Positions 20,836 to 32,062 of a stretch of DNA of 64,000 nucleotides are shown here, one piece after another (position 1 is the first letter of the stretch; every line of letters begins with the position of its first letter). The position numbers and the translations under genes were made by a program. The stretch is from Gambelia wislizenii (Eukaryota > Chordata > Lepidosauria > Squamata > Crotaphytidae), in contig JAUMIR010000005.1 of assembly GCA_030847615.1 (NCBI GenBank), positions 243,636,645 to 243,700,644 of the forward strand. The letters are read 5' to 3'. The notes under the pieces are model-generated. The model did not search any database. It was not told where the DNA came from and saw only the letters and a program-made list of their open reading frames with translations.

Positions 20836-21912
20836 CAGTATATCATGACTTCGAAGGATATGGAACAATTTTTCACACACCTTCCAAGGCCAAGGCCATT
20901 GGGTGAAAAATAATAATAATATTGTTACACTCAAGGAAACTCTAATTTATTGTTTCCACTTATGAAGCTTTTCTATGACAGGACTAGACTGCTATGCTAC
21001 TAGAAGAAAGAAACTAGCTCCCCTAAAGAACACAAGGGAAATCCTCATCAATGAGTCTCCTCCAAGAAACTGGCATAGATGATTTACAGCAGGAGTTCTA
21101 GGCCTAGAGCCCTGAAATCATTTACCAAGCCAGTAAATTTCATTTAAATCTACACCCAAGGTAATGAATCAGTAAATCTTCCAATAAGTCTCTTCCCTGG
21201 TTGCCTGGCTGGACTGAAATAAGATTGCCATTTATTCGGGTTTAATGAAGACATCTTGATGAATGGTCAAACATAGCAGTGCCAGCCTTGCTGAACAAGA
21301 ACAGCTAGCAATTGTCCATCATTTCTCAGATATATCTTCCTCTCTGGGGATTTAGCCAAATCATTTCTGTGTCAAAACTGAAGATGTTCTCTTATTAACA
21401 CAAAATTAGCTCACATATGTAAAGTGGGCTGAAAAGCAAGCAAGCCTTAGCTCCCAATCCGGTGAAGCAAGCAAGTCAAGATTTTGTCCATCTTTACTGT
21501 GCCACCACCAAATAGCCCTTGTGTTGCCACTTGAAATGTGGTTTACTTTATGATCTGGATGTGTCCATGGTGAAGTAATCCTGTCTTGTATATTGAGCTC
21601 TGCTCCATTCCACAGTTTGGAGAAGTTACTGCTGGCCATGCTGGCTGGAGGAGTCTAAGACTTACAGTCCAAAAAAAGAACTTTTCCAAGCTGTGCTCTA
21701 CTTAATGCACAGACATTTGGTCATACAGCTGGGCTCTTGGGCATATTCTTATAAGATTAGCATGCAATATATGAAGGTTTGGCAAACTCTACACTAGGCA
21801 GAGAGGATAGTATCATTCTGGTAATAACTGATCAAATTCACATTTCTTGAACCAATATGTGAACCAGAATGCAGTCATTGTTTTCATGTCCGAATTTTTT
21901 GCAGTGCACTGC

Positions 21913-21943
<31 letters not shown>

Positions 21944-22385
21944 CTTCCCCTTTATCATTCCATCTCTTCTAACCACACACCAACACACAAAATGAGCACA
22001 TACGTAGTGGGAGATTGCATACAAAAATGTACAATAGAAGTTCTATTGTGCTAGAAAAGCATATATGAGAGGAAATCACTTGACCAAAAAAAATAAATAA
22101 AAAAAATTAATAATATATCTGAAAAACTTTCTCAGAAAAAAAATGCATACACACATCTGAAGAATGCATAAAGCATCACTCCCTTGCCTTCACTGACAAA
22201 ATGATGACATAAATTACAATCCTGAGAGATTGTTCTAGAATTCATCTGAGCACTACAACGTACAAATGAAGTACTAAAACTGGAGAAGTGTAGGTCCTAA
22301 TCACACACAGAGAATCAAGATTAGGGCTCCCAGGTCAGCAGCATCTCATTCCCCTGGGACTTCAGGAACAAAACCTGAGACTTAC
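20836..22385. other. Intergenic sequence, no recognised gene
   Basis: It contains a (TC)n run at 21917-21943 and an AT-rich stretch near 22080-22130. No domain-bearing frame was seen. Confidence 0.5.
21917..21943. repeat. (TC)n microsatellite
   Basis: About 13 uninterrupted TC units. Confidence 0.9.
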
Positions 22386-22600
22386 AGCCTTATCGCTCCG
22401 GTAGCACTATTATTCCACTTTAACTGCTATGGCTGCCTCCTGTGGAATCCTGGGATTTGCAGTTTAGGGAGGGGCCTTTAGCATTCTTGGCCAAAGAGCC
22501 CTTAGGTTTCACTAAATTACAAATGCAAGAATTACACAGGTGGTAGCCATAGCAGTGAAAGTAGAATAATAGTACTATAATAATGTAGCGCAATAAGGCT
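22386..22600. mobile_element. Palindromic MITE, TTTAACTGCTATGG group
   Basis: The left AGCCTTATCGC, then CACTATTATTCCACTTTAAC and TGCTATGGCTGCC, is mirrored at the right by GGTAGCCATAGCAGTGAAAG, AATAATAGT and GCAATAAGGCT. The two halves form a long imperfect hairpin. Similar elements are at 38071, 42005, 50971, 60600 and 61262. Confidence 0.75.
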
Positions 22601-24470
22601 CGAAGTGGTGGGCCCTTGTGATGTTGTAGAGGGTGTCACAAAGATGAGGCAGACAAGGCTTAGGAGGCAGGGCAGAACTACTTCTGGGTAAGCTGGTGAA
22701 GGTCCAAAATTTGGGTAAAACCCAGCTAAACAGATAATATGGCAGCCCAGTACCGTGGCGAGGTGGGGGGGACAAAGCAATCTTGATGGCTTAGGCATAT
22801 AGCAAAAGGTGCCCAGCAGCTGCAACAGTTATTGGCATTCCCACTAGGATTTACATCCATTATGGCCGTACCAACAACACACATGAAATATGCAGAGTTT
22901 TTCCAGAACTTGTGCTGCTACTTGGGCTTTGGGAAGACTTCAGAGTTTTTTTCCCCCTACACTCTGTGCTACTGTTCTTGAGGCTTCTAAAAAGCTCATG
23001 CGTTGTGATACTGGCCCTCCACTTCCTTCCTTAAGCCAAATGGCAATATGGTCTCAAGTGCATTCACCCATGGTTTCTTTCTCATTCCCTTCCTTTCACT
23101 CCTAACTGTTTGGTACACTGTAGTTGCACACGTCCAACACACATATGACTCCACATTGTACTAGTTTTTTTAAAAATGTTTCACACTGAAATAAGATACA
23201 GAATGAGTGTGTGCCTTGTTTTAGAGTAGAACTATGCCCATGGATGTAGCTATAGACAGGGCAAAATGAGGTTAAGAATCCTGATGAAGTTTTCTTTCAT
23301 TCCCCAAATTTCTAGCATAACCAAATAAGACACTAAAAATATCTGGCACACGTATATATTTTGCTGTTTTAACATCCTCTTGGGAATTTTGCCTGCCCAT
23401 TTTCTTCAGATGCCTACATTATATTCCTAACTTTTCCACTGAAGTTTTACATTACAGCAGTATTAGAAAGTTGGGGACTGAAGGAAAATAGACACCAGTG
23501 GCTTCAATGATAAGGGTGGTGAATCCACTCTGAGCTTTTAAAAAAGCTCTCCAAAGTGCTAAATCCAATTCCAAAAATAAGTTCAATACCTTGGATAGCT
23601 TCTTTTCAGTTTTGACTGAAACCCAGAGCAGATGTTTTGCTCCACTTACATCAGAGATGCTTTTTTTTTTAAACAGGCTCTGGACTTCTCAAAATCTGGA
23701 CACAGTCTGAGATGCTCCTTGCTATTACTCTGAAGCAAAGCTGGCCATGCTGGCTGGGGGATTCTGTACACTGTAGTTTTGGGGGGAGGAAAGCTCTTCT
23801 CAGCTATGCTCTGATGTACGTACATCCCTTTCTTTCCTCCACATTTTCCTGAATCAGTTTAAAGGGCAGGACACTTAACAAGTGATTGTTAAACTGAACC
23901 ATATGCATGACTGTCACTTCTTTTGCACTATTGGTTAACTGATTTAATGTAAGTTCCAGTTTTATGCAACATAATGGGAAAGTACATTTTGCCCCTTTCA
24001 GCAATGATTTCTTTGTTTGACTTATCCATTTCAGAAAGGCTGACCATTACATGACAGTCATAATAGTAAAATTGTTATTTTCAGTGCTATTTGTCTGCAC
24101 TGGCTAACATCCCAACAAACAGAAGCCCGGCTCCTTTTCCTTTCAAGAGTTTGCTGTGTTTTATTCACTGCATATAATGAAGGGACCCCAATTTAACCTT
24201 TGAATCCAATAGCTATCACATCTTACAATAAGCTAAAATAGCCATTAATCATTGGCTGCGCAAACACTTAACCTCTTTGGGAACAACAAAACACTGAAAA
24301 ACAACACAGCTTATGGTGAAGAATGGGAGACGCAGTCTCAAAGTATGGTGGAAAAAATGTTGTTGTCTGCAGAGATCAGGAAATGCTGGCTGGGGACTCT
24401 GAAGTGCGACCCCAAAAAGCAAGCTTCTCCAAACTCTACTTCTTTGCAAAGAAGGCATACATACACAGGG
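22601..24470. other. Intergenic sequence, no recognised gene
   Basis: No repeat family or coding domain was identified. CCATGCTGGCTGG-type text near 23745 also occurs near 21637 and may be a small MITE fragment. Confidence 0.5.
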
Positions 24471-24502
24471 TGGGAATCACATGGCCCTCCAGATGTATTT
24501 AT

Positions 24503-25426
24503 CAATGACTTGGATGATGGAATTAGGGGCATACTTATAAAATTTACAGATGACACCAAATTAGGAGGAGCAGCTAATACCCTAGAGGACAGGATCAAAA
24601 TTCAAAATGACCTGGATACACTGGAGAGTTGGGCCGAAGGTAACAAAATGAAATTCAATAGGGAGAAATGTAAGGTACTGCACTTAGGGTGGAAAAACAA
24701 AATGCACAGATATAGGATGCGTGAAACCTGGCTTGATGGCAGTACATGTGGAAAGGGATCTAGGAGTCTTAGTAGACCACAAGCTGAACATGAGTCAGCA
24801 GTGTGATGCAGCAGCTAAAAAAGCCAATACGATTCTAGGCTGAATAAACAGGAGTATAGTGTCTAGATCAAGGGAAGTAATAGTACCATTCTATTCTGCT
24901 TTGGTCAGACCTCACCTGGAATCCTGTGTCCAGTTCTGGGCACCACAATTCAAAAACGATATTGACAAATTGGAGCATGTCCAGAGGAGGGCAACTAAAA
25001 TGGTAAAAAGTCTGGAAACCATGCCTTATGAGGAAAGATTTAGGGAGCTGGGTATGTTTAGCCTGGAAAAAAGACATTTAAGGGGTGATATGATAGCCCT
25101 GCTTAAGTATTTGAAGGGGTGTCACGTTGAGGATGGAGCAAGCTTATTTTCTGCTGCTCCAGAGTCTAGAACACGGAGCAATGGATGCAAGCTCCAGGAA
25201 CAGAGATTCCACCTCAACATTAGGAGGAACTTTCTGACAGTAAGAGCTGTTTGGCAGTGGAACACACTCCCTTGGAGCGTGGTGGGGTCTCCTTCCTTGG
25301 AGGTCTTTAAACAGAGGCTGGATGGCCATCTATCAGGGATGCTTTGATTGTGATTTCCTGTGTGGCAGGGGGTTGGACTGGATGGCCCTTGTGGTCTCTT
25401 CCAACTCTACAATTCTATGATTTCTA
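24503..25426 (+). mobile_element. CR1 LINE, 5'-truncated
   Basis: The copy begins inside the RT palm with FINDLDDGIRGILIKF. The active-site box reads FTDDTKLGG, so the alanine of FADD is changed to threonine. The frame continues to [11 protein letters not shown], then breaks near 24745-24840. From 24859 to 25347 a clean frame gives [20 protein letters not shown] to [10 protein letters not shown]. The 3' end CAACTCTACAATTCTATGAT is present. The left edge abuts a fragment of a CCCTCCAGATGT-type MITE. Confidence 0.93.
24859..25347 (+). pseudogene. CR1 ORF2 C-terminal fragment
   Basis: An open frame of about 160 codons without lesions, covering the thumb and C-terminal region of the CR1 protein ([56 protein letters not shown]). 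Its sequence is very close to the minus-strand copy at 19143, so both belong to one young subfamily. Confidence 0.88.
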
Positions 25427-25734
25427 TGTTGGTTGACTTCAATTTACAGCATTCATTACCTTTGCCTACATTGGCTAAGGCTCCTGTGACTTGGAGTCCA
25501 AGAACATCTTGGGGATTATATGATTTCCCTCCCCTGACATGCACCAAAGATTGCTGAGGCCAGGACCCTAAGTGGGGAAAGAGCACTGGAGATATGAGCC
25601 TTACAAAATAAGATGGCCCAGAAGAAGAGTGTCTTGAAGGCTAAAGAAAAGCAGAGTCAGTGAGCCAAGAAACAGACAAAGAATATAAGCTGGAGGTATA
25701 AGTAATTTATTATGCTTCTGTACTGTACACTGGA

Positions 25735-26262
25735 CTAACTATGTGACGAATGTTGCTGTCCTTGAGCAAGCAGGGATCACCAGCATTGAGGCCATGATAT
25801 TGAGAACACAGCTGCGCTGGGCAGGGCATTTTCTAGGATGGAGGACCATCGCCTCCCCAAAATAGTATTCTATGGTGAACTCACCACGGGTCAACGTAAG
25901 ACGAGCACCCCAAAAAAGCAATACAAGGACTCCCTGAAACAACATCTCAGGCTTGGCCAAATTGATCACCAACAATGGTCTGCCATGGCTTCACATCAGG
26001 AGGCATGGAGACACACTATCCACAATGCTGCAGCTTTATTTGAGAACTCACACCGAATAAGTCTTGAAGAGAAATGACAACGCAGAAAAAATCACAACCT
26101 GGAAACATCACCCAAGGAAACCTTGTGTTGTGCTTTCTGCAACCGGACTTGTCTATCTCAGATTGGCCTTTTTAGTCATCAGTACGCTTGCAGAAAGCGC
26201 GGGATCAGTCCTTCCTGAATCTTCATTTGTGAAGAGAAGCCAGAGAGAGAGAGAGAGAGAGA
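25735..26262 (+). mobile_element. Non-LTR reverse-transcriptase C-terminus with GA tail, copy 1
   Basis: Coding remnants include NVAVLEQAGITSIEAMILRT-like text, RMEDHRLPKIVFYGELTTGQ, KQYKDSLKQHLRLGQIDH and a zinc-finger-like end (KRNDNAEKITTWKHHP region, CVVLSATGLVYLRL). The 3' end is CTTCATTTGTGAAGAGAAGC followed by (GA)n. The same 3' region occurs at 37414, 46840, 47945 and, inverted, at 57762. The clade was not assigned. The copy is 5'-truncated. Confidence 0.75.
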
Positions 26263-26282
26263 CTGCTCAAAATGGCAAACAT

Positions 26283-26800
26283 TTGCCTCATTTGTTATTT
26301 GCCATTAAGTTGACTTCAACTTATGGCTAGCCTCTGATTGAGAGACCTGCAAGTACCATAGTCATCAACTGCTCAGCTCATGCATGCTCATGGCTGTGAC
26401 TTCCGTGATTTAATCAATCCACCTGTAGTGCAGTCTACCTCTTTTCCTACTGCCAGTTAGTCATGTCATCCCATTGTATGTCCAAAGTATGATAGCCTCA
26501 GTTTAGTAATCTTCACTTCTAGTGAGAGCCCAGGCTTGATTTGTTCCAAGAGCCATTCATTTGTTTTTTGAGCAGTCCCTGGTATCCAAAGAACTTTCCT
26601 CCAGCACCACATTTCAAATTAGTTGATTTTCTTCTTGTCAGCTTTCTTCACTGTCTAATTTTCATAACCGTTGATAGAAACTGGCCTGGACTGTTCTGAC
26701 CTAAGTATTTAGTGACATATAATTATACTTAAGGATCTTTTATAGTTCCTTCATGGCTGCCTTTCCAAGTCTCATAATCATTGCCTATCCAGAAGGCTAG
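26283..26800 (-). mobile_element. BovB/RTE LINE fragment
   Basis: On the complement one reads KKADKKKIN, FEMWCWRKVLWIPGTA and KTNEWLLEQIKPGLSLE in pieces, the C-terminal part of a BovB-type reverse transcriptase. It is decayed, with stops. BovB supplies the machinery for the Sauria-type SINEs in this window. Confidence 0.75.
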
Positions 26801-26829
26801 TAGGGGCTCATAGGACTAGCTCTACAGTG

Positions 26830-27755
26830 TGTCAGTAAGCAGAGCTGTCTGCTGAGGCAAAGCTGTGGGAGAGTAGCAGCTCAGCTGCATGCTTCTCCAC
26901 ATCAGCCTTTGCTGAAGTCACTGGGAGCAAGGGGGAAAAAAAGCAAACAGATTGGGTGAGGCCTGGGAAAGTCATAGCAAGTCTGATCAAGAGGGATTTA
27001 AACTAAAACTTTGGGTATTTGGAGATGATAGCTCAAACATTACCCCAAAAGCAAACTCTAAACAAAGGGATGTGAATTCTAGAGAAGCTAAGGGAGAGAC
27101 TGGGATCCACATTAAAACTGACAGCAAATTAATAGGTGAGAACAAACAAGGTTTCAGATATCTATGCACCAACACACAGAGTTTTGGTAACATACAAGAT
27201 GAGCTTGAAGTCCTAGTAGAGGAAGGTAAATATGACTTTATAGGTGTAATGGAGACCTGGTGGGATGACACCCATGATTGGAATATATTTTTAAGAAGGC
27301 TATTGACAAGCTGGAATGTGTCTAGAGAAGGGTGACCAAAATGATAAAAGGTCTGGAAAGCCCTATGAGGAGCAGCTTAGAGAGCTGGGTATGTTTAGTC
27401 TTGAGAAGAGAAAATTAAGAGATGGTATGATAGCCATGCTTAAATATTTGAAAGAATGTCATATTGAAGATGGAGCAAGCTTGCTTTCTGCTGCTTCAGA
27501 GACTAGCACATGGAGGAATGGATTCAAACTACAGGAAAAGAGATACCACCTAAATATTAGGAAGAACTTCCTGACAGTAAGAGCTGTTCATCAGTTGAAT
27601 ACGCTGCCTCAGAGTGTGGTGGAATCTCCTTCTTTGGAGGATTTTAAGCAGAGGCTGGATGGCCATCTGTAGGGAGTGCTTTGACTGTGTATTTCTACAT
27701 GGCAGGGGGCTATGGCCCTTGTGGTCTCTTCCAACTCTATGGTTCTATTATTCTC
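26830..27755 (+). mobile_element. CR1 LINE with a large internal deletion
   Basis: The left part (26952-27285) encodes the start of ORF2, with FRYLCTNTQSFGNIQDELEV and KYDFIGVMETWWDDTHDWN, the beginning of the apurinic endonuclease domain. Directly after WDDTHDWN the text switches to the thumb region (LTSWNVSREG for LERVQRGA) and runs to the normal C-terminus ([34 protein letters not shown]) and the CR1 3' end. Most of the endonuclease and the whole RT palm are missing. This is a deletion derivative and not simple 5' truncation. Confidence 0.85.
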
Positions 27756-27835
27756 TCTCTCTTTCTCTCCCTCCCTCTCATTTTCTCTCAGCCTTGCCAA
27801 GTTCAAGAAGTGTGATGACAAACAACATTGATGAA
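27740..27835 (+). repeat. Non-CR1 flank shared with the CR1 copy at 31728
   Basis: After the CR1 3' end comes a pyrimidine tract and GCCTTGCCAAGTTCAAGAAG, then a GACAAACAACATTGATGAA block. The same string follows the CR1 copy ending at 31718. The two copies diverge right after GATGAA. Confidence 0.8.
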
Positions 27836-28260
27836 GGGCAACAAGGATGACAAGAGGTATGGAGAACAAAACATATGAGAAAGGTTGAGGGATCTGGGCA
27901 TGTTCAGCATGGTGTAAAGAAGACTGGGGGATGACATGGCTGTATTTAAATATCTCAAGGACTGCCACAGAGAGGGGGAGTGCATTGTTCACTGCAGCCG
28001 CAGAGGGTAGGGACACATCTAATGGCTTTATGTTACAGGAGGGTAGATTTTGATTGAACATTAGAGGGAACTTCTTGATGGTAAAAACCATTCAACAATG
28101 GAACCAATTACCTAGAGAGGTGGTGGAGTTGCTTTCTTTGGACTTCTTTGAAACGAGGCTAGACAGCTACCTGCTGGGGATCTCTAGCTGGATTCCCTGC
28201 ATTGGGTAGGGGGTTGGGCTGGATGGCCTATGTGGCCCCTTCCAACTCTATGATTCCATC
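27836..28260 (+). mobile_element. Older CR1-type LINE 3' end
   Basis: The decayed coding text matches the CR1 C-terminus (GGCAACAAGGATGAC, ATGACATGGCTGTATTTAAA, TTGAACATTAGAGGGAACTT). It has the terminal GGTTGGGCTGGATGGCCTAT and CCAACTCTATGATTCCAT. It differs much from the other copies, so it belongs to an older subfamily. Confidence 0.75.
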
Positions 28261-28261
28261 T

Positions 28262-29999
28262 AGTGCTTGTTCTCTGGGCCAGCCATCCCTAACTTACTTT
28301 TGCCCCAATGTGCTAAACTATAAAGCCCATATTTTTATTTATTTATTTATTTTGTTTTAAATTTTAAAAAATACTTATTTAGTATAACACATAAAATTAC
28401 CATAAACATCACATTTTTTCTATTAACTAATTTCAAATGTTAACAAAAGGAGATGATGGGGTTATAGTCCAACACAGGATAGTGGCAGTCCAGAGAAAGA
28501 TGCTGTACACATAGTGAAGCAAGGAATAACATGTGAAGGCAGATGTCTCACACTGGGCTTAAGGAAAGATGGACTGTAGCCCAGGCAGATAGGCAGCCCA
28601 TAGATTGGAACAGAATGGACTTATCATCCAATAGCTATTCTGAAAGTTTATATGTCAAGAGCAGAACATGCTTTCTCCCAAGAGGCAAAATCATCAGAGA
28701 GTCTGGAACAGCCTTATTAACTGGTGACAATTCTAAGCAACTAGTAATGGCCCCGGGCAAGTTGGCTGTCATTAAAATGGCTGGGCAGAAGCAGATGTCT
28801 AATTGAGTGAACAACAGCTTTAGCTCTCTAATGAAATTAATTATAGTGCTACCTGTCTGAGTAGGAGGAAAAATAATCTCAGTAGCTCCTACAAATCTGC
28901 CATAGGGCATAAATATTTTCTGTGGCAATTCTTTCTGGCATGTCACCCTTCTTTGTTCTAACTAAGGTCATTTCCTATTTTTGACAATTCTGCCTTTTTG
29001 TGAAATTGAAATGATTTCTTTATAGTTCACACTCACCAGAAACTGAAAACATGTTTTGTATAGTCATTTCTCACAATTAGGGGTGTTCTAATGGTTCGTT
29101 TAAAGTTTGAATACAACTACACAACAAACAACATTCTTTCCAAGGGGTTGCCCAGATGATGAAAATACTCCTCATAGAATTTGCAGAGAATGTGATGTGT
29201 CCCAACATGATCCGAATGAGATTTGTAGTATTCTGAAAGAGGGAGTCTAAAAAACTCTATAAACCATGCAGTAAAAGGATTCATGGTTTTCCCTGAAGTT
29301 TTCCAGAAAATGTGTGTGGACATCTGAATTCATGTTGCAGCACATTTTTGCTCTATTGCCCTTTATCAGAGCATGTGGACACTCCATTCAAATAGATAAG
29401 AACAGATGCAAGTAGACAAAAAACCAGTGGAGACAAAACAGTGTTGCTGTGAATGGGCTAAAATGAACACCCACTCATAGTATACCATCATATCTAGACA
29501 TGCCCGAAGTTAGATGAGGGCTCTAGTATAGAGAATTAATGGGAAGAGTAATAGGAGTTGAGGCACAAGCGTTGACATGCAACATACCTATCTATATCTA
29601 CAGATGACATAGATATAGATATACAGGATTTTTAAAATTTTAAACTTTAATGTTTTTAAAATATTAATTTTAAAAATGGAAATTGGATTTTAAATTTTTT
29701 CTTAACACAGTTAGTAAAAACAAAAGGTGCCTAGGTCAAAGTTGACATAATGAATACTAATTATACAACTTTTAATTGTATTCTATGACTATAGCAAATG
29801 GCACTTTTATGAAGAAGAAGAGAAAGAAACAACAAGTGGCTTACAATCTTCTCCATACTACACTATCATGCGACTTGCCTGCATCCTATTCTTTTGTGAG
29901 TCACTAGAGCACTCGGGGAGAAAAGTCTAAATACCTCCCAGAATTCCACAGGATGGAGCCATGACAGTTGAGTGAAATCATTACGCTATGGACTTTATA
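28262..29999. other. Intergenic AT-rich sequence
   Basis: No gene was recognised. A MITE-like fragment lies at about 29139-29345 (GATGAAAATACTCCTCATAG, as in 42650-42665). A self-complementary AT-rich stretch lies near 29590-29700. Confidence 0.5.
29139..29345. mobile_element. Fragment of the 42635-type hAT-like MITE
   Basis: The left text GCCCAGATGATGAAAATACT and CCTCATAGAATTTGCAGAGA parallels the start of the element at 42635 (GTGAAAATACCCCTCATGG AATTTGGTGGGAA). The right end may be GTGTGTGGACATCTG. Only part of the element is present. Confidence 0.45.
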
Positions 30000-30590
30000 A
30001 GATGGGGCTGCAATCATAGAATTACAGTGTGATAGTACTGCAAATGTGTTCCTGTTGTCACATGACATTGTTGTCCTCCCATGGTCAATGTGTGCTCCAC
30101 CCATTAAGTGCTCCTCACTTTTCATTGATAGGAAACTCCATAAATAGCCCTCAATATCACTCTTTTCACACTACTGACAAGTGTGCGAGATCATATTCCG
30201 TTGTAATTGCACAATTATAGCATGAATGAGTGGTCCTCTTTCCCATCCCCTTTCCCAATGAGAACACAGGATACACAGTATGCTCTTTTAATGAACTGTC
30301 ACTTTTTCTTGGCACATTTTTATGTTTGTTTAAGTGTTTATTTATTAATTTCTTTCATTATTATGTGTTTTTGGCATATTTAAACAAAGTTGCATCTTCT
30401 TTCAAGAACAGCTGATATCTCGCCCATACAAAACCACAGAAGTAAAATCCCATTCTTTCAGTACTAGTGGTGTTCATGCAATGATTCCATGGTACTATCA
30501 CATGATTATGGTGATGTGCGATAATTACAGTAATCATGCCACCATGTTTCTGCTTTTCTCAATAGTGGACTTACAGCATTTTTAGACACT
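30000..30590. repeat. Dispersed MITE-like repeat, partner of 59009-59808
   Basis: Ordered blocks match the right-hand element: ATTACAGTGTGATAGTACTG, CACATGACATTGTTGTCCTC, TTTTAATGAACTGTCACTTT, GCACATTTTTATGTTTGTTT and ATGTTTCTGCTTTTCTC. The ends are not visible here because of decay. Confidence 0.6.
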
Positions 30591-30593
30591 GAG

Positions 30594-30829
30594 CCCTGGT
30601 GGCGCAGTGGTTAAATGCCAGCACTGCAAGTCACCATGTTGCAAGTTTGATTCCAGAGAGCTCCAAGGTTCACCCATCCTTTCATAGGTTGGTAAAACGA
30701 GTACCCAGCTTGTGGGGGCAGTTAGCTAATGCACATTGGAAACTGCTTAATGCAGTATAGATGTGTAAATTGCTATTACTTAAAACAATTTGTAAGCCGT
30801 TCTGATAGCCTTGTGGCTGAAGTGGGGTA

Positions 30830-30868
<39 letters not shown>

Positions 30869-30872
30869 AATA
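30594..30872 (+). mobile_element. tRNA-derived SINE with L2-like tail
   Basis: The head GCCCTGGTGGCGCAGTGGTT is an A-box-like tRNA start and GCAAGTTTGATTCC is a B box, together a polymerase III promoter. The 3' end TTTGTAAGCCGTTCTGATAG and GTGGGGTATAAATAAAT matches in form the 3' end of the L2 LINE ending near 34930. It ends in an (AAAT)n tract (30830-30872). Confidence 0.8.
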
Positions 30873-30875
30873 AAG

Positions 30876-31728
30876 TCCTTTAGCAGTAGTTTGAAAGAGC
30901 TACACAATGTGGATGGAATAGAGGGCATTCTTGTCAAATTTGCAGATGATACCAAATTAGGTGGGGGAGCTAATACCCCAGAGGACAGGATCAGAATCCA
31001 AAATGACCTTAACAGATTAGAAAGCTGGGCCAAAACTAACAGAATGAATATCAACAGGGAGAAAGGTAGGATACTACACTTGGGCAGTAAAAATGAAATG
31101 CACTGATATAGGATGGATGACACCTGGCTTGACAGCAGTACATGTGAAAGGGATCTAGGACTCTCAGTGGACCACAAGCTGAACATGAGTCAACAGTATG
31201 ATGCGGCAGCTTAAAAAGGCTGCATCAATAGGAGTATAGTGTCTAGATCAAGGGAAGTAATAGTACCACTCTATTCTGGTTTGTTCAGACCTCACCTGGA
31301 ATACAGTGTCCAGTTCTGGGCACCACAATTCAGGAAGGATATTGACAAGCTGGAAAGTGTGTCCAGAGGAGGGTAATGGTGGGAGGTGTAGAAGCCATGC
31401 CCTATGAGGAGCAGCTTAGGGAGCTGGGTATGTTTAGCTTGGAGAAGAGAAGGTTAAGACGTGACATGATAGCCATGTTTAAATATTTGAAGGGATGTCA
31501 TACTGAGGATGGTGCAAGCTTGTTTTCTGCTGCTCCAGAGACTAGGACACGGAGCAATGGGTTCAAACTACAGGAAAAGAAATTCCACCTAAACAGTGGT
31601 GAAGTCTCCTTGTCTAGAGGCTTTTAAACGGAGGCTGGATGGCCATCTGTTGGGAGTGCATATTCCTGCATGGCAGGGGGTTGGACTTGACGGGCCCTTG
31701 TGATCTCTTCCAACTCTATGATTCTGTC
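30876..31728 (+). mobile_element. CR1 LINE, 5'-truncated
   Basis: It begins within the RT palm just after FINDLD (GGCATTCTTGTCAAATTTGC, giving ILVKFADDTKLGGGANT). It continues through LESWAKTNRMNINREKGR and the thumb, with frameshifts and a gap after 31580, to the CR1 3' end (GGTTGGACTTGACGGGCCCT). FADD is intact in the translation. Confidence 0.9.
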
Positions 31729-31944
31729 TCTCTCTGTTTTTCCCTCTCGTTCACTCTCGGCCTTGCCAAGTTCAAGAAGTGTGAAGACAAACAACATTGA
31801 TGAATTTGGGGAGAGGGAGTAGATATGAATAAGAAGGAGTAGTCTGAATAGTATGTACCTACCTTCTAATGAAACCTGCATCTTTGAATATTTATTAAGG
31901 TCATATTAAACAATAATGCACTTCTACAAAAAAAATGATGATTA

Positions 31945-32062
31945 AATGGAATCTTTCTCACTAGTGATTTAAACTGTGATTGAAATCATTAAAACAGTCC
32001 TTCAGAGTAGCAATTTGAATCGTGATTTAAATTAATTTGATTTAAATCAAATCAACCCTGTG
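31945..32062. repeat. GATTTAAA-rich inverted motif cluster
   Basis: Repeated GTGATTTAAA, GATTTAAATTAATTTGATTT and AAATCAAATCAACCCTG text forms short palindromes. Similar GATTTAAATCA ends are known from several vertebrate DNA elements. It could be the end of such an element covering the AT-rich stretch to the right. Confidence 0.4.

Noticed and set aside
20412..20906. Open frame of 164 codons on the plus strand
   Set aside because: It is antisense to the CR1 reverse transcriptase on the minus strand.
27609..28091. Open frame of 160 codons on the minus strand
   Set aside because: It is the complement of CR1 3' ends and a pyrimidine tract, so it is a shadow frame.
30594..30670. Functional tRNA gene
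   Set aside because: Boxes A and B are recognisable, but the cloverleaf does not close and an L2-like tail follows. It is a SINE head.
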